Source: a virus
Virus record (IMG/VR): IMGVR_UViG_3300027734_000339
Coordinates: 1-21,930 of that record
DNA: 21,930 nucleotides
Reading direction: 5' to 3' (one strand)
Positions 7,579-14,729 of this stretch are shown one piece after another. The stretch's first letter is position 1, and every line of letters begins with the position of its first letter. The position numbers and the translations under genes are program-made. The notes beneath the pieces are model-generated. The model was not told the DNA's origin. It was given only the letters and a program-made list of their open reading frames with translations, and did not search any database.

Positions 7579-9678
7579 TTAAATTCCCCTTTCTATTGCT
7601 TCAATTTCTGCTGCTTTTTCTGCAGTTGGACTAATTTGAGCCAATATTAATGCTAACTGTGCTTTCATTTGTTCAATTTCTTTTTGAGTTTCAGATTTGA
7701 TTATAGTATCGTGAGCTTGACTTTCTGTACGCATCTTACTTTCTTCAAGTCTGGCTTGTACCTTTATCTGTTCACGCTGAGTTTCAGCTTCTTGAACCTG
7801 TTGTTGTACGCTTGCTCTGTACTTAATATCTAATTGCAATGATTGTAATTCTTGTTGCAATTGTTGAATTGTTTGTTGCGACTGAGCCAACTGCATTTGA
7901 ACTTGTGGTGGAATAGGTGATTTATCATTAACTTGAGCCATTGGATTACCGGCAGCTAAACGATCAGCAATCACATCAGCACCAGGGAAATCCATATTTC
8001 TTACAAGTAAATCGCCAGCAATTTGAACTAAATTAGGGTCGGCTGCAAATAGTTGTAACATTGAATCTACAGCTTCTTGCCGTTTTGATGCATATCCTGG
8101 TCCTGTTTCCATTACAACATCGTATTCACCAACAGTTACATCATTAAGAATCTTATCAATGCCTTCTTCATTTGTGCCTTTTTGATTGATATTAACCATT
8201 TCAGGCTTACCATCAGCACCAATAATACGCATTATGCGTTCTTCAGAATAAATAAAGGGAACTAAATCTAAGCAAATTCGACCACATTGCCTAATGCTAC
8301 GAGTTAAATTATCGTAATAATGGAAGTTGGTCATATCACTTTGTTGTTGCTGACCATTTAATGCTTTGCCACTTATCATGCCTGTAGGTAATTGACTTGG
8401 GTCATAAATACCCACAACAGCCATTAAATCACTATTTAAACCTTGTAATGCAGTAACCATACCGGTAGGTGGTGGCTCTGGTTGAATCCTTTGAGGAATT
8501 GGTGCTTGCCTACCTTCTGAATCAGTTTGTTTGTAACGCAATACAGGCATTGATTTAATGTTTGCTGTATTCCATTCCATTTCATGGCCTTCATCTTGTC
8601 CTTCAGCTATTAAATATTTAGCTTTAGGTGCAAGTGCAACACTTTCAGTTAATGCAGTAGACCAAAAGTTATACATTCTTTGTGGGTCTTTTGCCATGCG
8701 AGTGAGCCCAAACTTCTTTTTCTTGCTATCAACTATTAACTGCTGACCATAAACAGGGATAACTGGAATGTATTTACCAGCCCAATCTGAACTTTCAAGA
8801 ACTTGCATCCCTGTTAGTTTTACCCATTTAATCTGCTTTTTAACAGTTTCACGCTTGCTTACAACATAAATTCCACGATCTTGTAATTCTGTTTCTTTAG
8901 GCTTTTCATCTTCAAATATTGTTGTACCGTCAGATAAAAGCAACAGTTTTGTTCTAATTCGTTCTGTATAAAAGTATTCAGCAATCCTAATATCTTCTTT
9001 TGTAATCCATTCTGACTGTGAATCACCAGTACCTCTAGGGTTAAATCCACCTCCATCATCAGCAAAAGGATACATTTTTCTAAATGCTTCTTTGCTTATA
9101 ACCTCAGTAATTAAACACTTTTCAGCATCAGAACCATCAGGTTCAATAGAATTAGGGTCAAAATAAACCATAAAAGGGTTTTCAATACGCTTAATATATA
9201 TTTCTTGCTGAAAACTATCTGGTCTAGGATAATCATGCGTTACTCGCCAATATCCCCATCCCATACGCACAGCAAAATCAAACGCATTATCGTATGCAGC
9301 ATCAGCATCGCTTTGGTTTTCAATGTGCCTTAAAATACCAGTAATAATTTCAGCAACTTTAGCATCCGACTCATTATTCATGCCATGACATTTCATGCGT
9401 GGTCGTTGCTGTCTTTGCTGATTGGTAATTTGTCTTATGTACGCATCAATTTTATTAATGGTTAAATAGGGTCTAGATTCTAATAGCCTAGAGTTTTGTA
9501 TCTCTACAGGCCATTGATCACCACCGGCAAATTTAAGATCATCAAGGGCTTCTACACGATTATTTGAATCATTATCACTACAAAATCGTAAGAATTGTTT
9601 AGCTTGATCAATAATGCCTGATTCGTCATCATCATCTGTACTATAAATTCCACCATTGCTTTGAACATTAGTAACCAT
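7579..9678 (-). CDS. Portal protein, P22 gp1 type
   Basis: 699 residues, near the 725 of P22 portal. N-terminal segments typical of the family are visible: FCSDNDSNNRVEALDDLKFAGG, then a GDQWP box and a RPYLTINKIDAYIRQI helix followed by NQQRQQRP, and later AVRMGWGYWRVTHDY and ENPFMVYFDPNS. Around residue 425 is an ISGKALNGQQQQSDMTNFHYYDNL helix. Residues ~580-690 are Gln-rich coiled coil (QSQQTIQQLQQELQSLQLD), in keeping with the long C-terminal barrel of P22 portal. It forms the dodecameric DNA channel at one capsid vertex and docks the terminase encoded just upstream. The ATG at 9678 follows TAAGGAAAAT. Confidence 0.92.
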   Translation of the reverse strand: MVTNVQSNGGIYSTDDDDESGIIDQAKQFLRFCSDNDSNNRVEALDDLKFAGGDQWPVEIQNSRLLESRPYLTINKIDAYIRQITNQQRQQRPRMKCHGMNNESDAKVAEIITGILRHIENQSDADAAYDNAFDFAVRMGWGYWRVTHDYPRPDSFQQEIYIKRIENPFMVYFDPNSIEPDGSDAEKCLITEVISKEAFRKMYPFADDGGGFNPRGTGDSQSEWITKEDIRIAEYFYTERIRTKLLLLSDGTTIFEDEKPKETELQDRGIYVVSKRETVKKQIKWVKLTGMQVLESSDWAGKYIPVIPVYGQQLIVDSKKKKFGLTRMAKDPQRMYNFWSTALTESVALAPKAKYLIAEGQDEGHEMEWNTANIKSMPVLRYKQTDSEGRQAPIPQRIQPEPPPTGMVTALQGLNSDLMAVVGIYDPSQLPTGMISGKALNGQQQQSDMTNFHYYDNLTRSIRQCGRICLDLVPFIYSEERIMRIIGADGKPEMVNINQKGTNEEGIDKILNDVTVGEYDVVMETGPGYASKRQEAVDSMLQLFAADPNLVQIAGDLLVRNMDFPGADVIADRLAAGNPMAQVNDKSPIPPQVQMQLAQSQQTIQQLQQELQSLQLDIKYRASVQQQVQEAETQREQIKVQARLEESKMRTESQAHDTIIKSETQKEIEQMKAQLALILAQISPTAEKAAEIEAIERGI

Positions 9679-9687
9679 AGATTTTCC

Positions 9688-10974
9688 TTATTGCATCCAA
9701 CTTACCACATCATAATTCATTGGCTTGCGTTTGACTACTTTCTTTTCTTGTACCATTAAAGCAATATACCTAAAAGCATCTGCTCCATGGCTATATTGGT
9801 CATGTAAAGGCTTCATGCTAAATTTTTTAGTTTCAGGGTCTACATCATATCTGTAATGCCGTAAACATTGTAATCCTACATCTGTATTTGTTTTATCAAA
9901 ATAACAGGTTGGGAATATAGTACGAGCAGCATTAATTGAATCAGCAATAGCCACTCTTTCAATAATCCTAACATTAAATCCACTAGAACGCACGATTTCT
10001 TCTATGCTTCTGCCATTTGCAGCTAATGTTTTATTCTGTGCATCATGAGGTAAATACAAGGTTTCATATACATAACCAAAAGTTTGTAACTTAGCCAATA
10101 TTTCAGAAATAGTGGTTTGAGTAGTCTCATAATACCTAAGTAATCTGATTTCCATGCCTACAAATTGCCCTATCCATATTGCAGTAGCATCTGCCCAACC
10201 AATATCAAAACAGGCAAATACAGGCTTAATTGGGTCATATGGAACATTACAAATTCTGCCATCTTGCTCTGCCCTAGTCATTTCCCTAGCAAATACAGCA
10301 CCATCAATAGTTGATCTAGTAAACCCTTCCCATACATTTTGATAGGCTTCAAAGTCTCTATTTCTTAATGATTGCCGTTCTAAATCAAGCACTTCAGGAA
10401 ACCAAGTATTATCTGACCAATTAACTTTTGTAACTATTGCATTGTCTGGTGGGCTAATTACAAAGCGTTTATAGGTTGCATCTGTAGGTAATTCAGGATT
10501 AAAAGTAATCCATATTTCACTATTTTCTTTACGAATTGTTGGTATTAATATGTCCCAACTTGTGTCCGTAACATTATTTGCCTCCTCAACCCAACAATAA
10601 TCAATGCCTTCAATAGATTTAAGATTATTTATATTATTTTTAATACCGGCAAATATAAACTCTGTGCCGTTTATTCCTCTAATGGTTGATTGTGTTACCT
10701 CATAATGAGCTTCTAAACCTAAACTATATATTTGATCTACCAATAGTTTATGTACTGAATCCCTAATTGATGTTTGAAATTCCCTTGCACAAAGGATTCT
10801 AAGTACACGTTGTACACCCATGCAAAGTAATGCACGAGCTACTGAATGTGATTTAGCAGCTCCACGACCACCATAAAGCACTCTATATCTTGAGTTTTTA
10901 GGTTCAAATAAGCACTTCAGCTTAGCTGGAAACTGAGGCCATATAAAGCCTTTATCGTCAATCTTGTTTGACAT
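9688..10974 (-). CDS. Terminase large subunit
   Basis: 428 residues. The N-terminal ATPase has a Walker A box GGRGAAKS (residues 35-42), a Walker B strand ending in YCWVEEA (~126-132) and a coupling motif ITFNP (~156-160). The C-terminal RNase H-like nuclease shows FDIGWADATAIW (first acidic residue about 257), then LYLPHDA, and finally HGADAFRYIAL with the last Asp. This is the DNA-packaging motor and genome-cutting nuclease, similar to PBSX/P22-type terminases. The start at 10974 lies within the end of the small-subunit gene (17-base overlap), so the two are likely translationally coupled. Length is normal for the family and no active-site residue appears to be lost. Confidence 0.93.
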   Translation of the reverse strand: MSNKIDDKGFIWPQFPAKLKCLFEPKNSRYRVLYGGRGAAKSHSVARALLCMGVQRVLRILCAREFQTSIRDSVHKLLVDQIYSLGLEAHYEVTQSTIRGINGTEFIFAGIKNNINNLKSIEGIDYCWVEEANNVTDTSWDILIPTIRKENSEIWITFNPELPTDATYKRFVISPPDNAIVTKVNWSDNTWFPEVLDLERQSLRNRDFEAYQNVWEGFTRSTIDGAVFAREMTRAEQDGRICNVPYDPIKPVFACFDIGWADATAIWIGQFVGMEIRLLRYYETTQTTISEILAKLQTFGYVYETLYLPHDAQNKTLAANGRSIEEIVRSSGFNVRIIERVAIADSINAARTIFPTCYFDKTNTDVGLQCLRHYRYDVDPETKKFSMKPLHDQYSHGADAFRYIALMVQEKKVVKRKPMNYDVVSWMQ

Positions 10975-11311
10975 TAGAATCTACAAAAGTAATATTAATA
11001 CCCTTAACTTCTGAATTTTCACCTGCTGATAGTTCAGTTACATTTGTTTCTTTCCATCCAGCCCTTGTTTTTAACCAAAAGATTGCAGCAGTCATATTAC
11101 CTTTTTTAGCCTGCTGAAATAATGTAGTGGCTATTTGTGCATTAGCATCTATACGACCATCTTCTAATTCAGGCTTGTAATGCTTTCTTAATGTATCGTC
11201 TGTAATTTCTAATTTATGAGCAATATCAACATAACGAGTTCCTACAGCAGCTAAGTTTTTAACTAAACTTCTGCTTTTATCGTCTGGTATATGCTCAATT
11301 CCTTGACTCAT
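10958..11311 (-). CDS. Terminase small subunit (probable)
   Basis: 117 residues. The N-terminus holds a helix-turn-helix (VGTRYVDIAHKLEITDDTLRKHY, ~27-49), followed by a long helix (GRIDANAQIATTLFQQAKKG) and the segment MTAAIFWLKTRAGWKE, which recurs in phage proteins encoded just before terL. Small terminase subunits bind the pac site and recruit the large subunit; the match of fold pattern and location supports the call. Its start overlaps the methyltransferase stop by four bases (ATGA). The tail (~95-117) is acidic/polar and probably contacts the large subunit (inference). Confidence 0.78.
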   Translation of the reverse strand: MSQGIEHIPDDKSRSLVKNLAAVGTRYVDIAHKLEITDDTLRKHYKPELEDGRIDANAQIATTLFQQAKKGNMTAAIFWLKTRAGWKETNVTELSAGENSEVKGINITFVDSNVKQD

Positions 11312-12519
11312 CCTTTTATTAACTCCGAAAGTACTGCTTGTTTACCTGTGAAATCTTCCCAACGCTTTACTATTACATCACAATATTTAGGGTCTAATTC
11401 CATAACATAAGCGTGCCTACCATGCTTCTCAGCAGCCAACATAGTTGTTCCACTACCACCAAACAAATCTAAAACAATATCTCCACCTTTAGTGTTGTTT
11501 AACATTTGATATTCAAATAAAGCTACAGGCTTCATAGTTGGATGCTCCCCATTTCTGCTGGGTTTATCAAACTCTAATATGGTTGTTTGTTTTCTATCAG
11601 TAGCCCACAAGTGTCCAGCACCCTCTTTCCAACCATATAAACAAGGTTCATGCTTCCAATGGTAATCTTGTCTTCCCATAACCATACTGGACTTTTTCCA
11701 AATTAAGCATTGTCTCACCTTCCAACCAGCGTCTTGTGCAGCTCCTCTGAAGTTGTAGCTTTCACTATCAGCATGCCAAATATAAAATACAGCACCAGCT
11801 TTCATAACAGTATTTGCTGAAACAAAAGCATCCCTAAGAAATTGTCTAAAATCCTCGTTGCCCATTGAATCATTAATAATTGTTAATTTTTCCTTAGTTG
11901 CACCTTCATAAGCAACATTGTAAGGAGGATCAGTTAAAAGCATGTCAACCCCCCCCCCAACTCCCATTAACTTTTCTACATCCGTTATGCTACAGGAATC
12001 CCCACACATAAGTCTATGATTTCCAAGGATATATATATCTCCTAACTTGGTTTTAGGTTCATCAGGTACATCAGGCACATCATCTTCATCTGTGAGCCCT
12101 GTAGTGCCTGTAATTGGGTTTAAAAGGGCATCAAGCTCGTTTACGTCAAATCCAAGTAAAGATAGATCAAAATCATCTGAATTTAGTTGTTGAAGCTCTA
12201 ACATTAATAATTCATTATCCCAATCAGCATTTAATGCTAATTTATTGTCTGCAATAATTAATGCTTTTTTCTGTGTTTCAGTTAAATAGGCTAATTCAAT
12301 AACTGGCACAGTATTCATTCCTAGCTTTCTAGCAGCAAGTAATCGACCATGACCAGCTATCAATCCATTGTCACCATCAACTAAAATAGGGTTTGTCCAC
12401 CCAAATTCTTTAATTGAAGCAGCTATTTGAGCCACTTGCTCATCTGAATGTTTCCTAGAATTGTTGATATAAGGGATAAGTTTATCTATATCCCTTGATT
12501 CAATTTTAGGTTTGTTCAT
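11308..12519 (-). CDS. ParB-like domain fused to a DNA methyltransferase
   Basis: 403 residues. Residues ~8-135 are a ParB/Srx-like nuclease-fold domain (AGHGRLLAARKLGMNTVPVI is its signature). Residues ~165-400 are an N6-adenine/N4-cytosine methyltransferase: catalytic DPPY at 197-200, HPTMKP at 326-331, and the AdoMet site DLFGGSGT at 351-358. DPPY before FGGSG is the beta-class order. This two-domain architecture is common in phages and prophages; methylation probably protects phage DNA or marks it for packaging, as it sits directly before terS. Glycines 188-190 are encoded by a run of ten G, only six residues before DPPY. The target sequence cannot be read from the protein. Confidence 0.92.
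   Translation of the reverse strand: MNKPKIESRDIDKLIPYINNSRKHSDEQVAQIAASIKEFGWTNPILVDGDNGLIAGHGRLLAARKLGMNTVPVIELAYLTETQKKALIIADNKLALNADWDNELLMLELQQLNSDDFDLSLLGFDVNELDALLNPITGTTGLTDEDDVPDVPDEPKTKLGDIYILGNHRLMCGDSCSITDVEKLMGVGGGVDMLLTDPPYNVAYEGATKEKLTIINDSMGNEDFRQFLRDAFVSANTVMKAGAVFYIWHADSESYNFRGAAQDAGWKVRQCLIWKKSSMVMGRQDYHWKHEPCLYGWKEGAGHLWATDRKQTTILEFDKPSRNGEHPTMKPVALFEYQMLNNTKGGDIVLDLFGGSGTTMLAAEKHGRHAYVMELDPKYCDVIVKRWEDFTGKQAVLSELIKG
11949..11958 (-). repeat. G10 homopolymer tract in the methyltransferase gene
   Basis: Ten consecutive G on the coding (minus) strand encode Gly188-190 of the methyltransferase plus the first base of Val191. This is by far the longest G/C run I see in an AT-rich window. 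With eleven G the next codon is TGA; with nine G a TAA follows after four codons. Either length would leave the ParB domain without the catalytic domain. Such tracts are typical contingency loci, but also common places for sequencing error. Confidence 0.85.
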
Positions 12520-12710
12520 TGAACAGTTGTATCGTCAACTTCAGGAGTATTCTCAGCTATGTACTCTTGTACCTTTGCATTGGCATCTTTAATCATTCTG
12601 TCGTGCAACTCCTGGACAACTTCCATTGGGAGTTTACGCAATCCAGCAATAATAATTTCAACTTCAGCAGTTGTATGCTCAAATGCTATTTTAACGTCTT
12701 TAAGATTCAT
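12516..12710 (-). CDS. Small acidic helical protein, unknown
   Basis: 64 residues, acidic, predicted to be two helices (EHTTAEVEIIIAGLRKLP, then VVQELHDRMIKDANAKVQEY) with a disordered acidic C-terminus. There are no cysteines or membrane segments. Its stop overlaps the methyltransferase start by four bases (ATGA), so it is translated just before the methyltransferase. AAGGAAAA precedes the ATG at 12710. Many phages carry a similar short helical gene in this spot, but I can give no function. Confidence 0.65.
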   Translation of the reverse strand: MNLKDVKIAFEHTTAEVEIIIAGLRKLPMEVVQELHDRMIKDANAKVQEYIAENTPEVDDTTVQ

Positions 12711-12771
12711 TTTGTTTTCCTTTGTTGGTGGGCTACTTGCTCGAACATATATCTGTCTTATCAGTTCTACC

Positions 12772-12795
12772 TATTTAGTGCAGACTTACTAAATA
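12772..12795. promoter_or_regulatory. Perfect dyad in a 106-bp intergenic gap
   Basis: TATTTAGT (12772-12779) and its exact complement ACTAAATA (12788-12795) flank eight bases. It lies in the non-coding gap 12711-12816, upstream of the 64-residue gene. The AT content and lack of a T-run argue against a terminator; a protein-binding site or small operator is more likely. No convincing promoter is visible in the gap. Confidence 0.35.
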
Positions 12796-12816
12796 AAGAT
12801 TACTTTCACCCATTGA

Positions 12817-12957
12817 TTATTTAGGCTTCTTTGTTTTCTTTGCTTCTCTTGCTTCACTATAGGCAATTGCTACTGCCTGTTTGATTGGTTTGCCTGCTTT
12901 TACCTCAGTTTTAATATTTTCTTTGAATGCTTTAGGGCTTGCTGATTTCTTCAACAT
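12817..12957 (-). CDS. Small basic protein (DUF6496-like)
   Basis: 46 residues: MLKKSASPKAFKENIKTEVK, then AGKPIKQAVAIAYSEAREAK and a Lys-rich end. The AFKENIK..V.AGKP.KQAVAIAYS pattern is a recurring small phage/bacterial family that I recall as DUF6496; the number is from memory. Function is unknown. It is strongly basic, so nucleic-acid binding is possible. AAGGAAAATACT before the ATG at 12957 is a good ribosome site. It follows the 90-residue basic gene by 10 bases and belongs to a run of three such genes. Confidence 0.75.
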   Translation of the reverse strand: MLKKSASPKAFKENIKTEVKAGKPIKQAVAIAYSEAREAKKTKKPK

Positions 12958-12967
12958 AGTATTTTCC

Positions 12968-13240
12968 TTAACAATTCCAGTTTTTCAATGATGCTTTGGC
13001 TCTTTCTGCTGGTCCTTTAGCATTTTTTACAACTCCTTCCATCCTTGCACAAAAACTAGCTTTTCTGCCTGCATCTGCTTTTGTCTTTGGATTTGGTGCT
13101 GGTGCTTTTAAATTAGCATTGTTTTTAGAATTGTATTCAGCTCTGCCTTTAGCAGTCATGCCTGCACCTTTTTCAGTAGGATTATAAGTTTTACCCTTGC
13201 CTACTGTTTTATGTGGTATTGGTTTATCGTGTTTTTTCAT
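12968..13240 (-). CDS. Small basic phage protein (DUF6321-like)
   Basis: 90 residues, pI clearly high. Visible blocks are GAGMTAKGRAEYN, LKAPAPNPKTKADAGRKASF and CARMEGVVKNAKGPAERAKA, ending KNWNC. These blocks recur nearly unchanged in small proteins of many phages, a family I recall as DUF6321 (from memory). Function unknown. The conserved C-x-R-M and terminal W-N-C suggest a defined fold rather than a disordered basic tail. Its ATG overlaps the end of the 52-residue gene by four bases (13237-13240), implying coupled translation. Confidence 0.75.
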   Translation of the reverse strand: MKKHDKPIPHKTVGKGKTYNPTEKGAGMTAKGRAEYNSKNNANLKAPAPNPKTKADAGRKASFCARMEGVVKNAKGPAERAKASLKNWNC

Positions 13241-13395
13241 TTTTTAGCCGTCTTTGCAGATTCTTTGAAATCTTTAGCAGTCGGTGCTCCTTTGCTGCCT
13301 ACTTTACGCATCTTCTCAACTGGCTTGCCTTCTGCCTTTTGTCGTTCAATTCGTTCTTGTTTTTTATGAATATTTGCATACAATCCATTAGCCAT
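13237..13395 (-). CDS. Small basic protein, unknown
   Basis: 52 residues from the ATG at 13395 (MANGLYANIHKKQERIERQK...), ending in KGAPTAKDFKESAKTAKK. I chose this start over the longer frame because CAGGAGAATAGT gives an ideal ribosome site in front of it, while the longer version reaches into the GroES gene. It is strongly basic and helical. The end FKESAKTAKK resembles FKENIKTEVK of the 46-residue protein two genes on. A 'GLYANI' start and 'KMRKVGSKGAPTAKDF' pattern recur in phage small proteins; function unknown. Confidence 0.72.
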   Translation of the reverse strand: MANGLYANIHKKQERIERQKAEGKPVEKMRKVGSKGAPTAKDFKESAKTAKK

Positions 13396-13690
13396 TACTA
13401 TTCTCCTGTATAAAACATACATCTTGCCAACTCATTAATAAATAACGATCTTTACCCTCAAAATATTCTGTATATTTTAAGTATTCATCGTTGCCCATAT
13501 GACCATACCTGACAAATGCACCAACTTCAATAGGCATTGGTTCACGCTTACCATTAGGTAATTTTTTGCCTTGACCTACAGCTACAACAGTTCCCATGTT
13601 GTCTTTTTCATCCATGATTACCGCAATAATCTCAGATTTAACTCGTTCAATAGGTTTTATGAGGATTTTGTCACCAAGAGGTTTAAGCAT
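13388..13690 (-). CDS. Phage GroES-like co-chaperonin
   Basis: 100 residues, the usual GroES size. The Cpn10 pattern is clear: an N-terminal strand PLGDKILIKPIER, GTVVAVGQGKKLPNGKREPM, VGAFVRYGHMGNDEYLKY (the position of the conserved GDxVxF strand), then a GKDRYLLMSWQDVCFI end. The mobile loop that inserts into GroEL appears as VKSEIIAVIMDEKDN, with II in place of the common GGI/V. It caps host GroEL and probably helps fold virion proteins, as T4 gp31 does. It is encoded with the head genes, and P22-type coat proteins are known to depend on GroEL/S. GGGAGG before the ATG is a strong ribosome site; the start overlaps the upstream gene by eight bases. Confidence 0.88.
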   Translation of the reverse strand: MLKPLGDKILIKPIERVKSEIIAVIMDEKDNMGTVVAVGQGKKLPNGKREPMPIEVGAFVRYGHMGNDEYLKYTEYFEGKDRYLLMSWQDVCFIQENSNG

Positions 13691-13904
13691 ACTTTTTAGG
13701 CCTCCCAGCTTTCCTTTTTGGAATATTAATTAATACAGGCTCTGTCATTGATTGAACCATAAGATTTATAGATAAATTTTTAGAATTTGACGAATATTCA
13801 CCACAATAATCAAGATTGTTTTTATTTACAAAATTTGGGTATCTTCGACATATACCCATTCTTTCGCCACTAGAAAAATATTTACAATTTTCGCAATTAT
13901 CCAT
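13683..13904 (-). CDS. Cys-rich protein with C-terminal AT-hook
   Basis: 73 residues from the ATG at 13904, chosen because ATGGATAA overlaps the stop of the HNH gene and GGGGAG lies upstream. The N-terminus has CENCKYF, then GICRRYP, then DYCGEY: four cysteines (residues 4, 7, 19 and 33) spaced as a small zinc-binding site. The C-terminus is KRKAGRPKKYA, an AT-hook core (GRP with flanking basic residues). The middle (~37-60) is a hydrophobic strand segment. Cys-rich 'CxxC..F..G.CRRYP' proteins are common in phages without a known role; the AT-hook suggests binding to AT-rich DNA (inference). Confidence 0.72.
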   Translation of the reverse strand: MDNCENCKYFSSGERMGICRRYPNFVNKNNLDYCGEYSSNSKNLSINLMVQSMTEPVLINIPKRKAGRPKKYA

Positions 13905-14373
13905 GATTTGCATACTCCCCATAGTATTTATTGCGAGCTTCAAAAGCTGCTAATTCTGCATTTTTTAAATTGTCAAATGAACCAATGTATGTGTTTTTTA
14001 CTTGAACAATCCATTTATTTCTATGTTTACATACATTTTTAATGCTTGAAGTATTGTTTTTTGCAATTCTTCTATTAGCATTATTTATTTCTCTTGTAGC
14101 TTCTCTAAGGTTTTCAATTTTGTTATTTAATTGATTATTGTCTATATGGTCAATTTCTTTAGGAAAATAGCCATATTTCATCATAAAAATAATTCTATGA
14201 ACTTTATAAACTTTTTTGTTTATAGTTACTTGCCTATAACCCTGAGATGCAATACATCCAGCTTCTTTTGAATTATATGCTTTATATTGATGGTTTTTCC
14301 AAAACAGTTTCCCATCAGAATATTCAAATAAATTGTTTAAATATTCTTTATTTAGTATAGTTTGTACAGCCAT
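13897..14373 (-). CDS. HNH homing endonuclease with AP2-like domain
   Basis: 158 residues. Residues ~56-105 are an HNH_3-type nuclease (VHRIIFMMKYGYFPKEIDHI then DNNQLNNKIENLREATREIN), with His59, His76 and the Asn pair as likely metal/catalytic residues. Residues ~111-156 form an AP2-like DNA-binding domain (SIKNVCKHRNKWIVQVKNTYIGSFDNL... ending KYYGEY). This is the usual freestanding homing endonuclease seen scattered in phage genomes; its base composition looks more AT-rich than that of the neighbours, in keeping with mobility. It sits directly after a strong hairpin and overlaps the next gene by eight bases. AGAGGTG precedes the ATG at 14373. Confidence 0.92.
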   Translation of the reverse strand: MAVQTILNKEYLNNLFEYSDGKLFWKNHQYKAYNSKEAGCIASQGYRQVTINKKVYKVHRIIFMMKYGYFPKEIDHIDNNQLNNKIENLREATREINNANRRIAKNNTSSIKNVCKHRNKWIVQVKNTYIGSFDNLKNAELAAFEARNKYYGEYANHG

Positions 14374-14400
14374 TCAAGCACCTCTGATCTTGGGTGGTTA

Positions 14401-14435
14401 GAAAGCCTAGGAAATTCACGTTATCCTAGGCTTTC
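14401..14435 (-). terminator. Perfect 12-bp hairpin between early and late genes
   Basis: GAAAGCCTAGGA (14401-14412) and its exact complement (14424-14435) flank an 11-base loop. It lies 6 bases after the stop of the 82-residue gene and 28 bases before the HNH gene. The stem ends in CTTTC and is not followed by a clean T-run, so termination may be partial. It divides the replication/recombination cluster from the HNH-GroES-terminase block on the same strand. It could act on either strand. Confidence 0.6.
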
Positions 14436-14441
14436 GCCTAA

Positions 14442-14690
14442 TTATCTTTGAGATTTATCTTCTTTTGAATACATAGTACGATTGTGTTCATAACAAACAC
14501 CAGCAGTACGACCTGTATTGAATTCTTTATCGCTGCCCATGGCATCTTCTTTGCCCATTGCAACACCGCCTACTACACGACCCATGCGTTCACCAGACAT
14601 ATCTGCCTTGCCAGCATTTTTCGGAACTACAACACCTTTAGCTGGAATACCAGCCGTACTATTTGGATTTGTATCTTTACCCATTCCCAT
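14442..14690 (-). CDS. Conserved small phage protein, unknown
   Basis: 82 residues from the ATG at 14690 (MGMGKDTNPNSTAGIPAKGV...). This start has AAAGGAAAAATC in front of it, while the longer frame starts inside the RusA end. It is Gly/Lys/Met-rich, with VVVPKNAGKADMSGERMGRV and VGGVAMGKEDAMG in the middle and a Cys/His end (GVCYEHNRTMYSKED). The sequence looks well conserved in type and I have the impression of similar phage proteins, but no function is known to me. It is the last gene before the hairpin at 14401-14435. Confidence 0.68.
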   Translation of the reverse strand: MGMGKDTNPNSTAGIPAKGVVVPKNAGKADMSGERMGRVVGGVAMGKEDAMGSDKEFNTGRTAGVCYEHNRTMYSKEDKSQR

Positions 14691-14729
14691 GATTTTTCCT
14701 TTAGCTAAAAGAAGTGCGAATTGCACAAT

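Noticed and set aside
8859-9065. A second minus-strand frame inside the portal gene
   Set aside because: It is out of frame within a full-length portal gene, with no start signal. It is not a frameshift, because the portal frame is intact.
12519-12824. Two overlapping plus-strand frames opposite the 64-residue gene and the gap
   Set aside because: They depend on low-complexity Phe/Leu/Ser codons and lack ribosome sites; the minus-strand gene has both a start signal and an ATGA junction.
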